Assembly (NCBI RefSeq): GCF_007859815.1
Contig: NZ_SJPH01000004.1
Span: 365,094 to 429,093, forward strand
From: Botrimarina hoheduenensis
GTDB lineage: Bacteria > Planctomycetota > Planctomycetia > Pirellulales > Lacipirellulaceae
Direction: 5' to 3'
Length of the DNA: 64,000 bases
Made by a program: the position numbers and the translations under genes. The notes beneath the pieces are model-generated. The model saw only the letters and a list, made by a program, of their open reading frames with translations, ran no database searches and was not told the DNA's origin. This document shows positions 27,754 to 37,196 of the stretch, piece by piece. How positions within the stretch are numbered: the stretch's first letter is position 1; each line of letters begins with the position of its first letter.

Positions 27754-28120
27754 TCGGTAGCATTACGGCAGCACAAGGGGCGGGCGTCGATGCCGCATCG
27801 ACGCCCGCCTTGGCTGCTTGCTGGCAACTAACCCTTTACAAACGCGGGGCACCGCCCCGAACTTTCCGACCTCTCGGCGATCGGTTTTGAGTTTCTCGGC
27901 AAGATACGTTAAACAGAACACTGTGAACGCGACACAAGGTGCCTATCGTTTCGGTAGTGCCCTCGCCCGACACCTTCGCCACCAAGGCGAGCCCGACAAC
28001 CGCAGACGGCCCCATGCGTGCCGTCACCACCGCACACACGATCCAAGCTGCGCCGGATGGTGCCATCAGCCTGTTGATAGCCCCCCGCAGCCAGCCAACC
28101 TGTTTGAGGAGAGAGAACAA
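27754..28120. other. Intergenic leader before the DUF1559 gene
   Basis: After the terminator there are about 300 bases of leader. The DUF1559 frame is open upstream to 27818, but the segment has Ser/Arg/His-rich composition and no signal, while a strong ribosome site stands just before the GTG at 28121. I regard the region as untranslated leader and promoter. Confidence 0.5.
27778..27812 (+). terminator. Intrinsic terminator after the PEP-CTERM gene group
   Basis: A long perfect inverted repeat, GCGGGCGTCGATGC at 27780-27793 against 27795-27808, closes 25 bases after the last PEP-CTERM stop. It is followed by CTTGG rather than a full T-tract. Stem strength makes termination or transcript protection likely. 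Confidence 0.7.
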
Positions 28121-29284
28121 GTGGCAAAGCTAGCCTTCCCGCTGCCCGCTCAACGCAAGCCGCTTACGAACGCTTTTACCCTGGTTGAGCTGCTAGTGGT
28201 CATCGCGATCATCGGCATTCTGGTCGCCCTGCTGCTGCCGGCGGTCCAGGCCGCGCGCGAAGCAGCGCGCCGCACCCAGTGCAAGAGCGCGCTCCGCCAG
28301 ATCGGCTTGGCCGCACTCAACTACGAATCGACGTACGGCAAGTACCTGCCATCAAGCATCGCCAACGTCGTGAGCAACGTCGACAACGACACCAACGAAC
28401 TTTTCAAAGAAGTCAAAGTTAACCTTGGTCCGTCACGACTTGATAACGGTCAAGTGGTTATCAACCCCCTCTACAGTTCGCTGTTCTTGGTTCTCCCCTT
28501 CATCGAAGAGCAGCCTCTTTACGACTCTTTCAATCAAGAACAGCCGGTTTGGGACCAACGTGACACTACCGGAAACGTGATCAATCCCCAAGCAACAACC
28601 ATTAAGACTTTGTTGTGCCCGAGCGATAATGCCGAAGTGCTTCCTTACGACGCATTAACGGATGGCGGGATCACAAGGCCCTTTGCCAAAGGCAATTACG
28701 CCGTCTTTGTTAGTCCCCTGCACGTCGAGTATCAGCTAGAAGTGCCCGGAGCCTGTATCGTCGGAGGCCAGAAGCTCGGGAAAATCATCGATGGAACCGC
28801 TTCAACACTGGCGATTGCTGAGGTTCGAACTCGCGATTCAAACCTGGATCCACGTGGCACTTGGGCACTGGCTCGCGCTGGTGCGAACATGATGTCTGCT
28901 GATTTTCACATTGCCCGCGGAAGGTCTCTTAGCGATCCGTTTGAGATTTCCAATCGCTTCCCTGAGTATCACTTAACGCCTAATGCGGCTGCGTCTGCGG
29001 TAAACCAAGAACCCGCTGATCGCATCGACGCACGTGAGTGCCCTCAACAAGAGCGCGAGCTCGCCGTGGCTGAGGGCATGCCGTGCCTAGTCGATCAAGG
29101 TTTCCGTACCGCGGCACCGCGCAGCCTGCACTCCGGCGGAGTGAACGTCGGCTACGTCGATGGGCACATCGACTTCTTGACGGATGAAGTCGACCCGGCC
29201 CTCTATGCCTACCTGATCTCCATCAATGACGGCACCAACCCGGTTGATGACAAAGGCTACCGCCCGCCGGGTGTCACTTGGTGA
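28121..29284 (+). CDS. DUF1559 protein with prepilin-like N-terminus
   Basis: A 387-residue protein starting at the GTG at 28121, with GAGGAG at 28106-28111. Residues 15-50 form a type IV pilin-like helix with a cleavage motif ([20 protein letters not shown], then [14 protein letters not shown]). The globular part is the planctomycete DUF1559 (SBP_bac_10) domain, ending with the diagnostic [18 protein letters not shown]. These proteins occur in large numbers in planctomycetes and are probably exported and assembled by a type II secretion/pilus machinery; their individual functions are unknown. The lower GC and different codon choice in the middle, compared with its neighbours, is noticeable by eye. 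Confidence 0.9.
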   Translation: MAKLAFPLPAQRKPLTNAFTLVELLVVIAIIGILVALLLPAVQAAREAARRTQCKSALRQIGLAALNYESTYGKYLPSSIANVVSNVDNDTNELFKEVKVNLGPSRLDNGQVVINPLYSSLFLVLPFIEEQPLYDSFNQEQPVWDQRDTTGNVINPQATTIKTLLCPSDNAEVLPYDALTDGGITRPFAKGNYAVFVSPLHVEYQLEVPGACIVGGQKLGKIIDGTASTLAIAEVRTRDSNLDPRGTWALARAGANMMSADFHIARGRSLSDPFEISNRFPEYHLTPNAAASAVNQEPADRIDARECPQQERELAVAEGMPCLVDQGFRTAAPRSLHSGGVNVGYVDGHIDFLTDEVDPALYAYLISINDGTNPVDDKGYRPPGVTW

Positions 29285-29328
29285 TCCCACACCCCGGATC
29301 ACTTCGCACAAAATCGCTCAGCACAAAA

Positions 29329-29363
29329 AAGCCCGCGACAGGTTTCCCCGTCGCGGGCTTTTG
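29329..29363. terminator. Bidirectional intrinsic terminator
   Basis: Stem GCCCGCGAC (29331-29339) against GTCGCGGGC (29350-29358), preceded by six A and followed by TTTTG, so it can stop transcription from both the rightward DUF1559 gene and the leftward gene at 29405-30103. Confidence 0.88.
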
Positions 29364-29404
29364 TTATTGGCGTTGTTCTTGTTCGCAGGCGGCAAGCTCA
29401 CGGC

Positions 29405-30103
29405 TCACACGCCGCCGTCCATGCCGAGTCGCATCTTCAGCTCTTCGAACTCTTGGATGTAGCGGTCCGTGGTCGAGTGGACGTGCTCCGCCTCGGTGAT
29501 GAACCGCAGCTGCTCGTCGCAATCGACATGGTGATCGATCAGCACGCTCTCGAACTTGCGTAGGTCGCTGCCGTAAACGATCAGCAGCTTGTGCTCGTCA
29601 AGCTGCACCTCTTGCGGCGTACGCGGGTTGAGCACCGCCACGCCCGTGCAGCCGTCGTTGGTGAGCAGGTCTTCATAGTCCCACAGAATGCTCTGCAGGA
29701 TCGGCATGTCGATGTGCTCACGGTACAGGTCCGTGTGACCCCCGCCCGAGTGGCCGTGGCTGGTCTCGATCACGACATCGACCACCGGCCCGAGCGGTTC
29801 GAGCAGGTCCATGAACGTGTCCATCAGCCTCCGCTTGGTCGTCGCGGCCATCAGCACCGGAACGTCCGAACGCGACTCTTCGTCGCGGTACACATCGTGC
29901 CGAAAGCCGGCACGGGGGACGATATCGAGGCTGTAGCTGGGGCGCACGGCGTCCGTCAGCTCGAACTCGCCATAGCGTGACACGCCCAAATGCGATTCGA
30001 GCTCTTCTTCCGAGAGCGCGTCAAAACTGCTGACCATGCGGTCGGCAACCGACTGTTGCTCTTCGTCGAAGACGTTGGTGAAGAAACTTTTGAGGAAGCC
30101 CAT
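29405..30103 (-). CDS. Conserved planctomycete protein, function unknown
   Basis: A 232-residue soluble acidic protein from the ATG at 30103 (MGFLKSFFTNVFDEEQQSVA). No signal peptide or membrane helix is present. It contains a His-rich loop (VIETSHGHSGGGHTDLYREH) and an alpha/beta segment (LLTNDGCTGVAVLNPRTPQE, then DEHKLLIVYGSDLRKFE). It ends in a helix (TDRYIQEFEELKMRLGM). The His cluster might bind a metal, which is only a guess. I recall similar proteins from other planctomycetes without a known role. It lies between two gene pairs on the other strand and shares an upstream region with the cobalamin adenosyltransferase gene. Confidence 0.72.
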   Translation of the reverse strand: MGFLKSFFTNVFDEEQQSVADRMVSSFDALSEEELESHLGVSRYGEFELTDAVRPSYSLDIVPRAGFRHDVYRDEESRSDVPVLMAATTKRRLMDTFMDLLEPLGPVVDVVIETSHGHSGGGHTDLYREHIDMPILQSILWDYEDLLTNDGCTGVAVLNPRTPQEVQLDEHKLLIVYGSDLRKFESVLIDHHVDCDEQLRFITEAEHVHSTTDRYIQEFEELKMRLGMDGGV

Positions 30104-30511
30104 GGTGGCTCTTGTGGCTTGTTGCGGCGGGGCCGCGAGCGGTGGTCCTGAACGGTTTCCCCCAGCGCTTCCAGCAAGCCGATTGGGTCGGCCGCTTAGG
30201 GGACGCACAACCGTAGGTCACAACCGGAGCGGGCTCCGAGGGACTAGCGGCGACCGGGTGATTCCTCCGCCACGTGATCCGACAAACCGTCACAAACGCA
30301 CCCCCAGCGGGCAAGGATGCGGTTTGTCGAAGGTGATTACGCTCAAGTCGGGGGAGCCGCTTTCGGTTGGGGGGCGTGAAAATTGGCCCGGCTGGGCCCC
30401 CGGGCCCTCTCCCCCTACGATGCCGGTACACGTTGGCGAGAGAACGTGTCCTGCCCGCTATCCGCTGACCCCACCGTCTGTTGACTCCGCCGTCCGAGGC
30501 CCAGGTTTGCT
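30104..30511. other. Divergent intergenic region, no gene seen
   Basis: About 400 bases between the leftward unknown gene and the rightward adenosyltransferase gene. Promoters for both should be here. I looked for a cobalamin riboswitch (B12 box) because of the adenosyltransferase and did not recognise one. Confidence 0.4.
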
Positions 30512-31093
30512 ATGAAGATCTACACCCGCACCGGTGACACCGGCGAAACGGCCCTGTTGGGCGGCGTCCGAGCATCGAAAGACGATATCCGGATCGAAGC
30601 CTACGGAACGGTCGATGAGCTGAACGCCTCGCTGGGCGCGGCTCGTGCGGAACTGGTCCGGAGCGAGCGGCTTGCTGAGTCGGTTGCCGAATCGATCGAC
30701 GCGATCCTCGCCGAGGCACAGAACCGGCTATTCGACCTGGGGGCGGAGCTGGCGACCGCCACCGGGGCCACGATTAGTTTCGCGACGCTTTCCGAGCCCC
30801 ATGTCGCGGCGTTGGAGGGGTCGATCGATCACCATGAGTCGTCGCTGCCGCCGCTCCGCGAATTTGTGCTGCCGGGGGGCTCGGCGGCCGCTTCGCACCT
30901 GCATCTGGCCCGGTGCGTTTGCCGGCGGGCCGAGCGAACCGTGGTTCGCTTGGCAGGAGAGCAAGCGGTCCGCGAGATCGCGGTGCGGTACCTAAATCGC
31001 CTGAGCGACCTGCTTTTCGTGCTCGCCCGGGCGGCCAACCACGGCCAGGGGGTCACCGACACGCCCTGGCGAAAGGCCGCAGAGAGTCCGTAG
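30512..31093 (+). CDS. Cob(I)yrinic acid a,c-diamide adenosyltransferase, PduO type
   Basis: A 193-residue cytosolic enzyme that transfers the adenosyl group of ATP to cob(I)alamin to make coenzyme B12 (EC 2.5.1.17). The family signature is at the start (MKIYTRTGDTGETALLGG, the ATP-binding loop) with IEAYGTVDELNASLGAARAE following and LPGGSAAASHLHLARCVCRR plus AERTVVRLA near the C-terminus; YLNRLSDLLFVLARAAN is also diagnostic. It is a five-helix-bundle enzyme acting as a trimer in characterised members. No other B12 gene is adjacent. A weak hairpin at 31130-31152 may end its transcript. Confidence 0.95.
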   Translation: MKIYTRTGDTGETALLGGVRASKDDIRIEAYGTVDELNASLGAARAELVRSERLAESVAESIDAILAEAQNRLFDLGAELATATGATISFATLSEPHVAALEGSIDHHESSLPPLREFVLPGGSAAASHLHLARCVCRRAERTVVRLAGEQAVREIAVRYLNRLSDLLFVLARAANHGQGVTDTPWRKAAESP

Positions 31094-31129
31094 CCACCGC
31101 CGAGTCGGCTGTGCTATTCTGTAGGACCT

Positions 31130-31152
31130 AGCGGCGGGTCGGCCCCGCCGCT
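31130..31152 (+). terminator. Probable weak terminator hairpin
   Basis: Stem AGCGGCGGG (31130-31138) against CCCGCCGCT (31144-31152) with a five-base loop, then CGTTTGG. It lies 37 bases after the adenosyltransferase stop and before glnB. The T-run is short, so function is uncertain. Confidence 0.45.
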
Positions 31153-31276
31153 CGTTTGGCACCCTTCGGTCTCGCGACGCCCAGGCGTGTGAGCCCCCCC
31201 GGGTTCCCCCAACGAATCGCGGGGCATCCCGCGAGCCGAAACACCTGATCCCCCCGCGCTCATCGAAGAACTCCCG

Positions 31277-31615
31277 ATGAAGAAGATCGAAGCGATCGTC
31301 CGCCACTACAAGCTAGAAGACGTCAAGAACGCGCTGAGCGAGCAAGGTGTGGCGGGCATGACGATCACCGAGGTGCGCGGCTGCGGCCGACAAAAAGGCC
31401 ACACGGAGATCTATCGGGGCACCGAGTACGCCGTCGATTTTGTGCCGAAGGTGAAGGTCGAGGTGGCGATCGATGACGATCGGGCCCAGGCCGCCATCGA
31501 CGCCATTATCAAAGCGGCCCAAACCGGTCAGATCGGCGACGGCAAGATCTTTGTGACGGACCTTGCCGACGCGATCCGGATCCGCACCGCGGAAACCGGT
31601 GTCGAAGCGATCTAG
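31277..31615 (+). CDS. glnB: Nitrogen regulatory protein P-II
   Basis: A 112-residue trimeric signal protein that senses 2-oxoglutarate and ATP/ADP and reports nitrogen status. The sequence begins MKKIEAIVRHYKLEDVKNAL. It has the T-loop RGTEYAVDFVPKVKVEV with the Tyr that is uridylylated in proteobacterial GlnB. The C-terminal signature GQIGDGKIFVTDLADAIRIR is complete. The uridylyltransferase gene follows 200 bases downstream on the same strand, so the covalent switch is probably in use here. No ammonium transporter or glutamine synthetase gene is in the window, so its targets are not seen. Confidence 0.97.
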   Translation: MKKIEAIVRHYKLEDVKNALSEQGVAGMTITEVRGCGRQKGHTEIYRGTEYAVDFVPKVKVEVAIDDDRAQAAIDAIIKAAQTGQIGDGKIFVTDLADAIRIRTAETGVEAI

Positions 31616-31818
31616 TCCTCTCGCCGCTTCCGCATTCGGCAAGCCGGACAGGCGCTGCTCAGCCGTCCTCGAGGTCGGTGTCGCGCTGGCTCATACCGCT
31701 GCTTGCCGGTGGGTGCGTCGCCAAGCCGTAGAGGGGGCTAGAGGTCGCTGAACCTGCCGTGTTGATCCACAACCATTGTCGGCCGCGTTAACGACCGCGT
31801 TCCCCGTAGGCGATCCGC

Positions 31819-34497
31819 TTGTCAGGCTCCAGCGACCCTTCGAGCGATCTCCGCCAGCGGCCGGCGGTAAGCCGAGCGAAAGCAGCGCTCCAAGAAGCTC
31901 GGCGGCGGATCCGGGATTCTCACGAGCGTGGGCTGGACCCAATGCAGGTCTGCGGGCGGCTCACGACGGCCGTCGATACCGCGATCGAGACGCTGTGGAA
32001 GGCCGCTCTGGCCGACCTGCCGGATCGCCAAGCCCGGCTTCTGTCGACCGACTGCGCGCTGGTGGCTCACGGGGGCTACGGCCGCCGACAACTCGCTCCG
32101 CTCTCCGACATCGATCTCATGGTGCTGCACCAGCCGGGAGCCGTTCGAGAAGCCGAACAGCTCACCCAACGGCTGACGCGCGACATTTTTGATGTGGGTC
32201 TCGATCTGGGGCAGAGTCTCCGCACGATTGACGACGCCTTGCAGATGGCCAAGAGCGACGCCGTGGTTGCCACCTCGCTGGTCGAATCACGACTCGTGGT
32301 GGGCGACGCATCGCTGGTCGAACGTTTCAAGACGGCCTACTCGGCCACCCTCCAGCGCCGCGGCCGGAACGCCTGCAAGCAGTTTGTCGCGGCCCGCAAA
32401 GCCGAACGCGACAAGTACGGTGAGACCGTGTATCTGCTTGAGCCCAACCTCAAGCGTTCGCGTGGCGCACTGCGCGATGTTCACCTGCTGCGCTGGCTGT
32501 GGTATGTGCAGACTGGCGTTTGCGATCTAGATCGTCTGCACTCGATGGGTGTGATCTCGAAGTTCGATCACCACCGCCTGTGCTCGTCACGAGATTTCCT
32601 GCTCAGAGTGCGGAACGATCTGCATTTTGGGGCCGCGCGGGCGAGCGACACGCTGCATCGTGCGGAGCAGTTGCGGATCGCCAAAGCGATGGGCTACTCG
32701 GAAGGCGGGGGGCTGCGCGCCGTCGAGCGGTTCATGCGCGATTACTTTCGCCACGCAGCGCACGTCAGCTTTCTCACAACCCGCGTTGCCGACCTAACAA
32801 CGGCCAATAAAGGGGGCGTGTCGCGCGTGCTTGAGCCGGTGCTCTCGCGGGCGGTAGCAGGGGGATACCGGGTTGGCTTTAACGAAGTGACCGCCACGGC
32901 CGTGGGGCTTGATCGCCTGCGCCGCATGCCAGAAGAGGCGATCAAGCTTGTCGAGGTGGCCCGAGACACGGATCGACGGATCGCACAAGAGACGTGGTAC
33001 GCCGTCTATCGTGCCGCCCCCGACTACCCCACCGACGTATCGCCAGAAACCGGCGAGCGGTTTCTCAAACTCTTGGCAAAGCCGATCGGCCTGGGAACGG
33101 CGCTCAAACGGCTTCACGAACTCGCGGTCTTGGAGCGGATCGTTCCGGCGCTAGCGCGGACCCGCTGCCTGCTGCAGTTCAACCAGTATCACAAGTTCAC
33201 GGTCGACGAACACTGCCTGCGGAGTGTCGATCAAGCAACGCGTTTCGCCGAGCGACAAGACACCCTGGGCGAGGTGTACCGCCAGCTCCCCAACAAGGCG
33301 TTGCTACACCTAGCGCTGCTGCTGCACGATCTCGGTAAGGGGCAAGAGGGGGATCACAGTGTCACGGGCGAAGCGATTGCCCGGCGCACCGCGGCACGGC
33401 TCCGTCTGGATGACGCGGATGCGGATCAGCTGGCGCTGCTTGTTCGGCAACACCTGGCGATGTCGCTGCTGGCTTTCCGCCGGAACACGAACGATCCCGA
33501 TCTGGTCGCTGAATTCGCCAAGCTCGTCGGCACTCGCGAGACCCTGGCCAAACTGTTCGTGCTGACCTGTGCCGACATGGCCGCCGTCGGGCCGGGCGTG
33601 CTGAACGACTGGAAGGTCGGCGTGTTGAGCGATCTTTATCTGCGCACCGACGACACGCTCGCCGATGTCAGACGGCCGCAAGAGGACCGCCACGGAGCGG
33701 CCCGCACCGCCGTTTGGCAGATCCTGCGGGGCCCCGAGCGCGACGACAGCCTACTGAAAGAGTTCTTTGGCTCATTGCCCGTTTCGTTTGTGGCGGGTCG
33801 GTCGCCCGGCGCGGTGGCGTCTACGCTGCGACGCCTGAAACGGGTCTACCAGACTTCGGAGGGTGAGCATCAGGGACAGGTCGAGGTGTGGGGCAACTAT
33901 CTGGCTGATGGGCGAACGCTCGAACTGATCGCCGCGATCGCCGACGGTGCCGGCCGCGGGGTTTTTTCTGCCATGGCCGGCGCGCTGGCGAGCAAGGGGC
34001 TCAGCATTCTCTCCGCCGAAACCACCATCGTCGCTCACGGCGTGCTCTTGCTCCGCTACGCCGCCGAAGACTCGCGCATGAGCGAAGCGACCAACGCCGC
34101 GGAGGCCAACCGCCGCGTACAGTCGCTGTGCGCGGCTGCCACTTCATCGATCGGCCGCGACGAGCCTCCCGTGTTTCCGCAGGTATGGGGTGCCGACCGC
34201 CACGTGGCTCAGGCCGCGCTCACCGGACAACCGGACGAGGTCCGGATCGATACCACGCTGTCTGACGAGTGCGCAATCGTCGAGGTCTTCACCATTGACC
34301 GGGTTGGTCTGCTGTATCGCCTCGCTCGCGCGTTGCACGAGCTGGATCTCGTGATCCGCTTTGCCAAGATCGCCACCTCGCTGGATCAGGTGGTAGACGT
34401 CTTCTATGTCACGGAGCGTGACGGCACCAAGCCCACCGATAACGACCGCCTGGAAACAGTTCGTCATCAGCTGATGGGGGTTCTGGAAGCGGCCTGA
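31819..34497 (+). CDS. glnD: [Protein-PII] uridylyltransferase/uridylyl-removing enzyme
   Basis: An 892-residue bifunctional nitrogen sensor that adds UMP to P-II when glutamine is low and removes it when glutamine is high. In order: nucleotidyltransferase core (AHGGYGRRQLAPLSDIDLMV, with metal-binding DxD), the GlnD-specific PII-UTase domain (KRSRGALRDVHLLRWLWYV), an HD hydrolase domain (LHLALLLHDLGKGQEGDHSV) and two C-terminal ACT domains (ADGAGRGVFSAMAGALASKG and FTIDRVGLLYRLARALHELD). It starts at a TTG; an ATG at about residue 41 would cut into the N-terminal helices. Its position after glnB supports a joint function. Confidence 0.95.
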   Translation: MSGSSDPSSDLRQRPAVSRAKAALQEARRRIRDSHERGLDPMQVCGRLTTAVDTAIETLWKAALADLPDRQARLLSTDCALVAHGGYGRRQLAPLSDIDLMVLHQPGAVREAEQLTQRLTRDIFDVGLDLGQSLRTIDDALQMAKSDAVVATSLVESRLVVGDASLVERFKTAYSATLQRRGRNACKQFVAARKAERDKYGETVYLLEPNLKRSRGALRDVHLLRWLWYVQTGVCDLDRLHSMGVISKFDHHRLCSSRDFLLRVRNDLHFGAARASDTLHRAEQLRIAKAMGYSEGGGLRAVERFMRDYFRHAAHVSFLTTRVADLTTANKGGVSRVLEPVLSRAVAGGYRVGFNEVTATAVGLDRLRRMPEEAIKLVEVARDTDRRIAQETWYAVYRAAPDYPTDVSPETGERFLKLLAKPIGLGTALKRLHELAVLERIVPALARTRCLLQFNQYHKFTVDEHCLRSVDQATRFAERQDTLGEVYRQLPNKALLHLALLLHDLGKGQEGDHSVTGEAIARRTAARLRLDDADADQLALLVRQHLAMSLLAFRRNTNDPDLVAEFAKLVGTRETLAKLFVLTCADMAAVGPGVLNDWKVGVLSDLYLRTDDTLADVRRPQEDRHGAARTAVWQILRGPERDDSLLKEFFGSLPVSFVAGRSPGAVASTLRRLKRVYQTSEGEHQGQVEVWGNYLADGRTLELIAAIADGAGRGVFSAMAGALASKGLSILSAETTIVAHGVLLLRYAAEDSRMSEATNAAEANRRVQSLCAAATSSIGRDEPPVFPQVWGADRHVAQAALTGQPDEVRIDTTLSDECAIVEVFTIDRVGLLYRLARALHELDLVIRFAKIATSLDQVVDVFYVTERDGTKPTDNDRLETVRHQLMGVLEAA

Positions 34498-34502
34498 GTC
34501 CG

Positions 34503-34528
34503 CTATCGGCGGGGCGAGGCCGTTTTTT
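34503..34528 (+). terminator. Possible terminator after glnD
   Basis: A GC-rich segment with a short stem (CGGC against GCCG) directly followed by six T at 34523-34528, just after the glnD stop. The stem is short, so this is a modest call. Confidence 0.4.
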
Positions 34529-34716
34529 CAACGGCGTTTCTTGCTTCGATCTTCCTGTGAGCCCCGCCTCCGCCGACCCGCCGTAGTCGGGCCCCGCTGA
34601 GCGAACTAGACTGGAGGGCTCGGCAGAACGGCCACGAAAGCCCCCTGGTGGTTCGCCGTCTGCCTGGTTTGTCTTAGTTCTTCCGCCAAAACGAGTTCGG
34701 TACTCCGTATACGCCC

Positions 34717-35856
34717 ATGCTTCGCTACTGGACTGCCGGTGAATCGCACGGGCAAACGCTTCTGGCCCTGGTCGATGGTTTCCCGGCTGGGGTAACGCTC
34801 GACACAACGCCCATCGACGCCGATCTCAAGCTCCGCCAAGGGGGCTACGGACGCGGCGGACGGCAGCGTATCGAAACGGATAAGGTGCAGATCAAGACGG
34901 GGATCTGGCAAGGCAAGTCGCTTGGTTCGCCGATCGCGCTGGAAGTCATCAACAAAGACTTCAAGCTCGAACGGCTCGAAGACCTTCCACGCCCCCGGCC
35001 GGGGCACGCCGACCTGACCGGCAGCATCAAGCACCTGGGAGGCATCCGCCCGATCCTGGAACGCTCCAGCGCTCGCGAGACCGCGGTACGGGTCGCCGCC
35101 GGCGGACTCGCAAAGCTCTTGCTGCGTGAGTTCGGCATCGAGACGCTCGGCTACGTTGTTGAATTGGGAGGCGAGCCGATCGCGCCGGTCGCCGGATCGC
35201 TTGCCGAATTGCGTGCCCTCCGCGACGCGAGTGAGATCTACGCCCTCAATCCCGAACGTGACGGCGCGATCAAGGACCTGATCAAAGCCACCGGCAAGGC
35301 GGGCGACACGCTTGGCGGCGTGGTGGAAGTCCGCGTCGAGGGGTTGCCGATCGGCCTGGGCACCCACGCCCAGTGGGACCGCAAGCTGGACGGACGCCTC
35401 GCGCAAGCCGTGATGGCAGTGCAGGCGATCAAGGGGGTTGAAATCGGCCTGGGGTTTGAGGCCGCTCGACGGCCGGGATCAAAGGTTCACGACCCGATCC
35501 ACTACGACTTTGCCCAGCGCGAGACGCCCAATCTGGGATTCACGCGGCCCACGAATAATGCGGGCGGGCTCGAGGGGGGAATGACCAACGGCCAGCCGCT
35601 CGTCGTCCGGGCCGCCAAGAAACCGATCAGCACCCTGGCGAAGCCGCTGGCTAGCGTCAACCTCGAGACAAAAGAGGTTGCATCGGCGAGCTACGAACGT
35701 TCGGATGTCTGCGCCGTGCCGGCTGCTAGCATCATCGTTGAAGCCGTGGTTGCGTTCGAGATCGCGGCCGCTCTGGTCGATAAATTCGGTAGCGACAGCC
35801 TGACCGAAATGAAGGCCCGCTACGACCTATTTTTACAGATGGCGCGCGAGCGCTGA
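34717..35856 (+). CDS. aroC: Chorismate synthase
   Basis: A 379-residue tetrameric FMN-dependent enzyme that removes phosphate from EPSP to give chorismate, the last shikimate step (EC 4.2.3.5). The start is LRYWTAGESHGQTLLALVDG, containing the family signature GESHG. Other marks are the RxGGYGRGGRQRIE loop (RQGGYGRGGRQRIETDKVQ), RPGHADLTGSIKHLGGIRPI with RSSARETAVRVAAGG, and the C-terminal RSDVCAVPAASIIVEAVVAF. The length is normal. It stands alone between glnD and an unknown gene, with no other aromatic-pathway gene nearby. Confidence 0.97.
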   Translation: MLRYWTAGESHGQTLLALVDGFPAGVTLDTTPIDADLKLRQGGYGRGGRQRIETDKVQIKTGIWQGKSLGSPIALEVINKDFKLERLEDLPRPRPGHADLTGSIKHLGGIRPILERSSARETAVRVAAGGLAKLLLREFGIETLGYVVELGGEPIAPVAGSLAELRALRDASEIYALNPERDGAIKDLIKATGKAGDTLGGVVEVRVEGLPIGLGTHAQWDRKLDGRLAQAVMAVQAIKGVEIGLGFEAARRPGSKVHDPIHYDFAQRETPNLGFTRPTNNAGGLEGGMTNGQPLVVRAAKKPISTLAKPLASVNLETKEVASASYERSDVCAVPAASIIVEAVVAFEIAAALVDKFGSDSLTEMKARYDLFLQMARER

Positions 35857-35901
35857 CGTGCGCACGGCGGGCTAGTCTCGGCGGGCCTAGGCGTCGGCCT
35901 C

Positions 35902-37167
35902 TTGGTGCCGATCGCTTTCCGCACTCCGACCGCTTCGCTCTGCGCTTTGCTCTCTGAATCAAAACAACGCCGGTTGTGTCGGCTGCTGTTCTGCTGGGCC
36001 TGTGTCGCGCCGCTTGTGGCGTCGCTCGGCTGGGCCGCGGTGCGGCAACTCCCCGCCTACCAAGCGGCTGCTATCGCCGAGTTGGGGGCTCCCCTCGGTC
36101 TGCTCTGCGAGTGTGACCGGTACACCACGCCGCGCCCTACCGAGATCATCGCCTGGGGCGTTCGCGTCTCAACCCGCGGTGCCAGCGAGCCACTGGCAAC
36201 TTGTGACCGGCTTCAGCTGCGCCGTGAGCCCGACGGGTGGCGGTTTGCCGCCGGAACGCTTGAGATAAAACGGCCTGCCGAGGTCCAAAGCACGCTCAGC
36301 GGCTGGGCTCGATCGGCAAGGCAATTCCGCTTGCACGGCACGACGCAAGTGCTCGTGCTTAGCCGTGCGGGCAGCGTGGCTGCGCGATTCACTCAGGTTG
36401 TGACCGAGGTCCGCTCACCGACGGAAGAAAGCGGAGGAACCTCCGCTATGCTCGCGATCGATCTGAAAAGCGTGCCCGAGCAAGCCGAGCTCCAGCTGGA
36501 GATGCTCGGCTCCGCTAGCGGAGAACTGCACACCACCGCCACGATCGATACGGGCAGCGTGGGGGTTAGCGCAGCATGGCTGCCAACCCCGATCGCAATG
36601 CCAGCAGACGTGCTTTTCTCCGGCCGGATAGAAAACCGCGTCGATGGAGGTCTCGCCCGCGGCAGGCTGACGCTGCCGGCCTCGCACTCGGGCAACGGAC
36701 CGGTGCGGGCTACATGGTCTCCCACGACGCTCGTTGTGCATGAAGCACGCTGGTCCGATAGCCGCTTCCAGCGGGTTCACGCCACGATCGACGCCCGCCG
36801 CGGGTGGGCGCACCGTTCGCTGCTCAATGCCGCGTCTGATCACTTAGGGGCCAAGCAGACGCCACGTGTCGCTGAGCAGGCCTCGGGAGAAGCGATTTGG
36901 TATGACCGCTTTGCTTGTGATATTGATCTTGATAGCAGTGGTGTAACGCTCACCGCGGCGTGTGGTGAAGAAGACGGCAAGAAGCTGCCGGGCGCGATCG
37001 CGCATGCCCTGCTACAGTCGGAAGGGCAACCGCTGGTGTTCGAGCCACGCGAAAAGCGTTTGCAACTGGCCGAGGTTCTTCACACGATCTGGCCCTCGGC
37101 GAGCGCTGCTCTGCCGGCAAACTCACCAGCAACTCGGCTCGCGAGCCAGCTTCCGTTGCCCCAATAG
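35902..37167 (+). CDS. Membrane-anchored protein of unknown function
   Basis: A 421-residue protein from a TTG (35902) or adjoining GTG (35905). A hydrophobic helix (LLFCWACVAPLVASLGWAAV) at residues 26-46 places the rest outside the cytoplasm. Just behind it are Cys/Arg-rich motifs (LGAPLGLLCECDRYTTPRPT, EIIAWGVRV) reminiscent of the first domain of AsmA-like periplasmic proteins, but the similarity is slight. The middle is beta-rich and low in identity to anything I recognise. The C-terminus is polar. It begins 45 bases after aroC on the same strand and ends 29 bases before the convergent cyclase gene. No function is assigned. Confidence 0.6.
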   Translation: MVPIAFRTPTASLCALLSESKQRRLCRLLFCWACVAPLVASLGWAAVRQLPAYQAAAIAELGAPLGLLCECDRYTTPRPTEIIAWGVRVSTRGASEPLATCDRLQLRREPDGWRFAAGTLEIKRPAEVQSTLSGWARSARQFRLHGTTQVLVLSRAGSVAARFTQVVTEVRSPTEESGGTSAMLAIDLKSVPEQAELQLEMLGSASGELHTTATIDTGSVGVSAAWLPTPIAMPADVLFSGRIENRVDGGLARGRLTLPASHSGNGPVRATWSPTTLVVHEARWSDSRFQRVHATIDARRGWAHRSLLNAASDHLGAKQTPRVAEQASGEAIWYDRFACDIDLDSSGVTLTAACGEEDGKKLPGAIAHALLQSEGQPLVFEPREKRLQLAEVLHTIWPSASAALPANSPATRLASQLPLPQ

Positions 37168-37196
37168 GGCATTGGATCTGGAGACAAGCTACCGAT

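Noticed and set aside
30104..30511. Cobalamin riboswitch before the adenosyltransferase gene
   Set aside because: No B12-box core was recognised.
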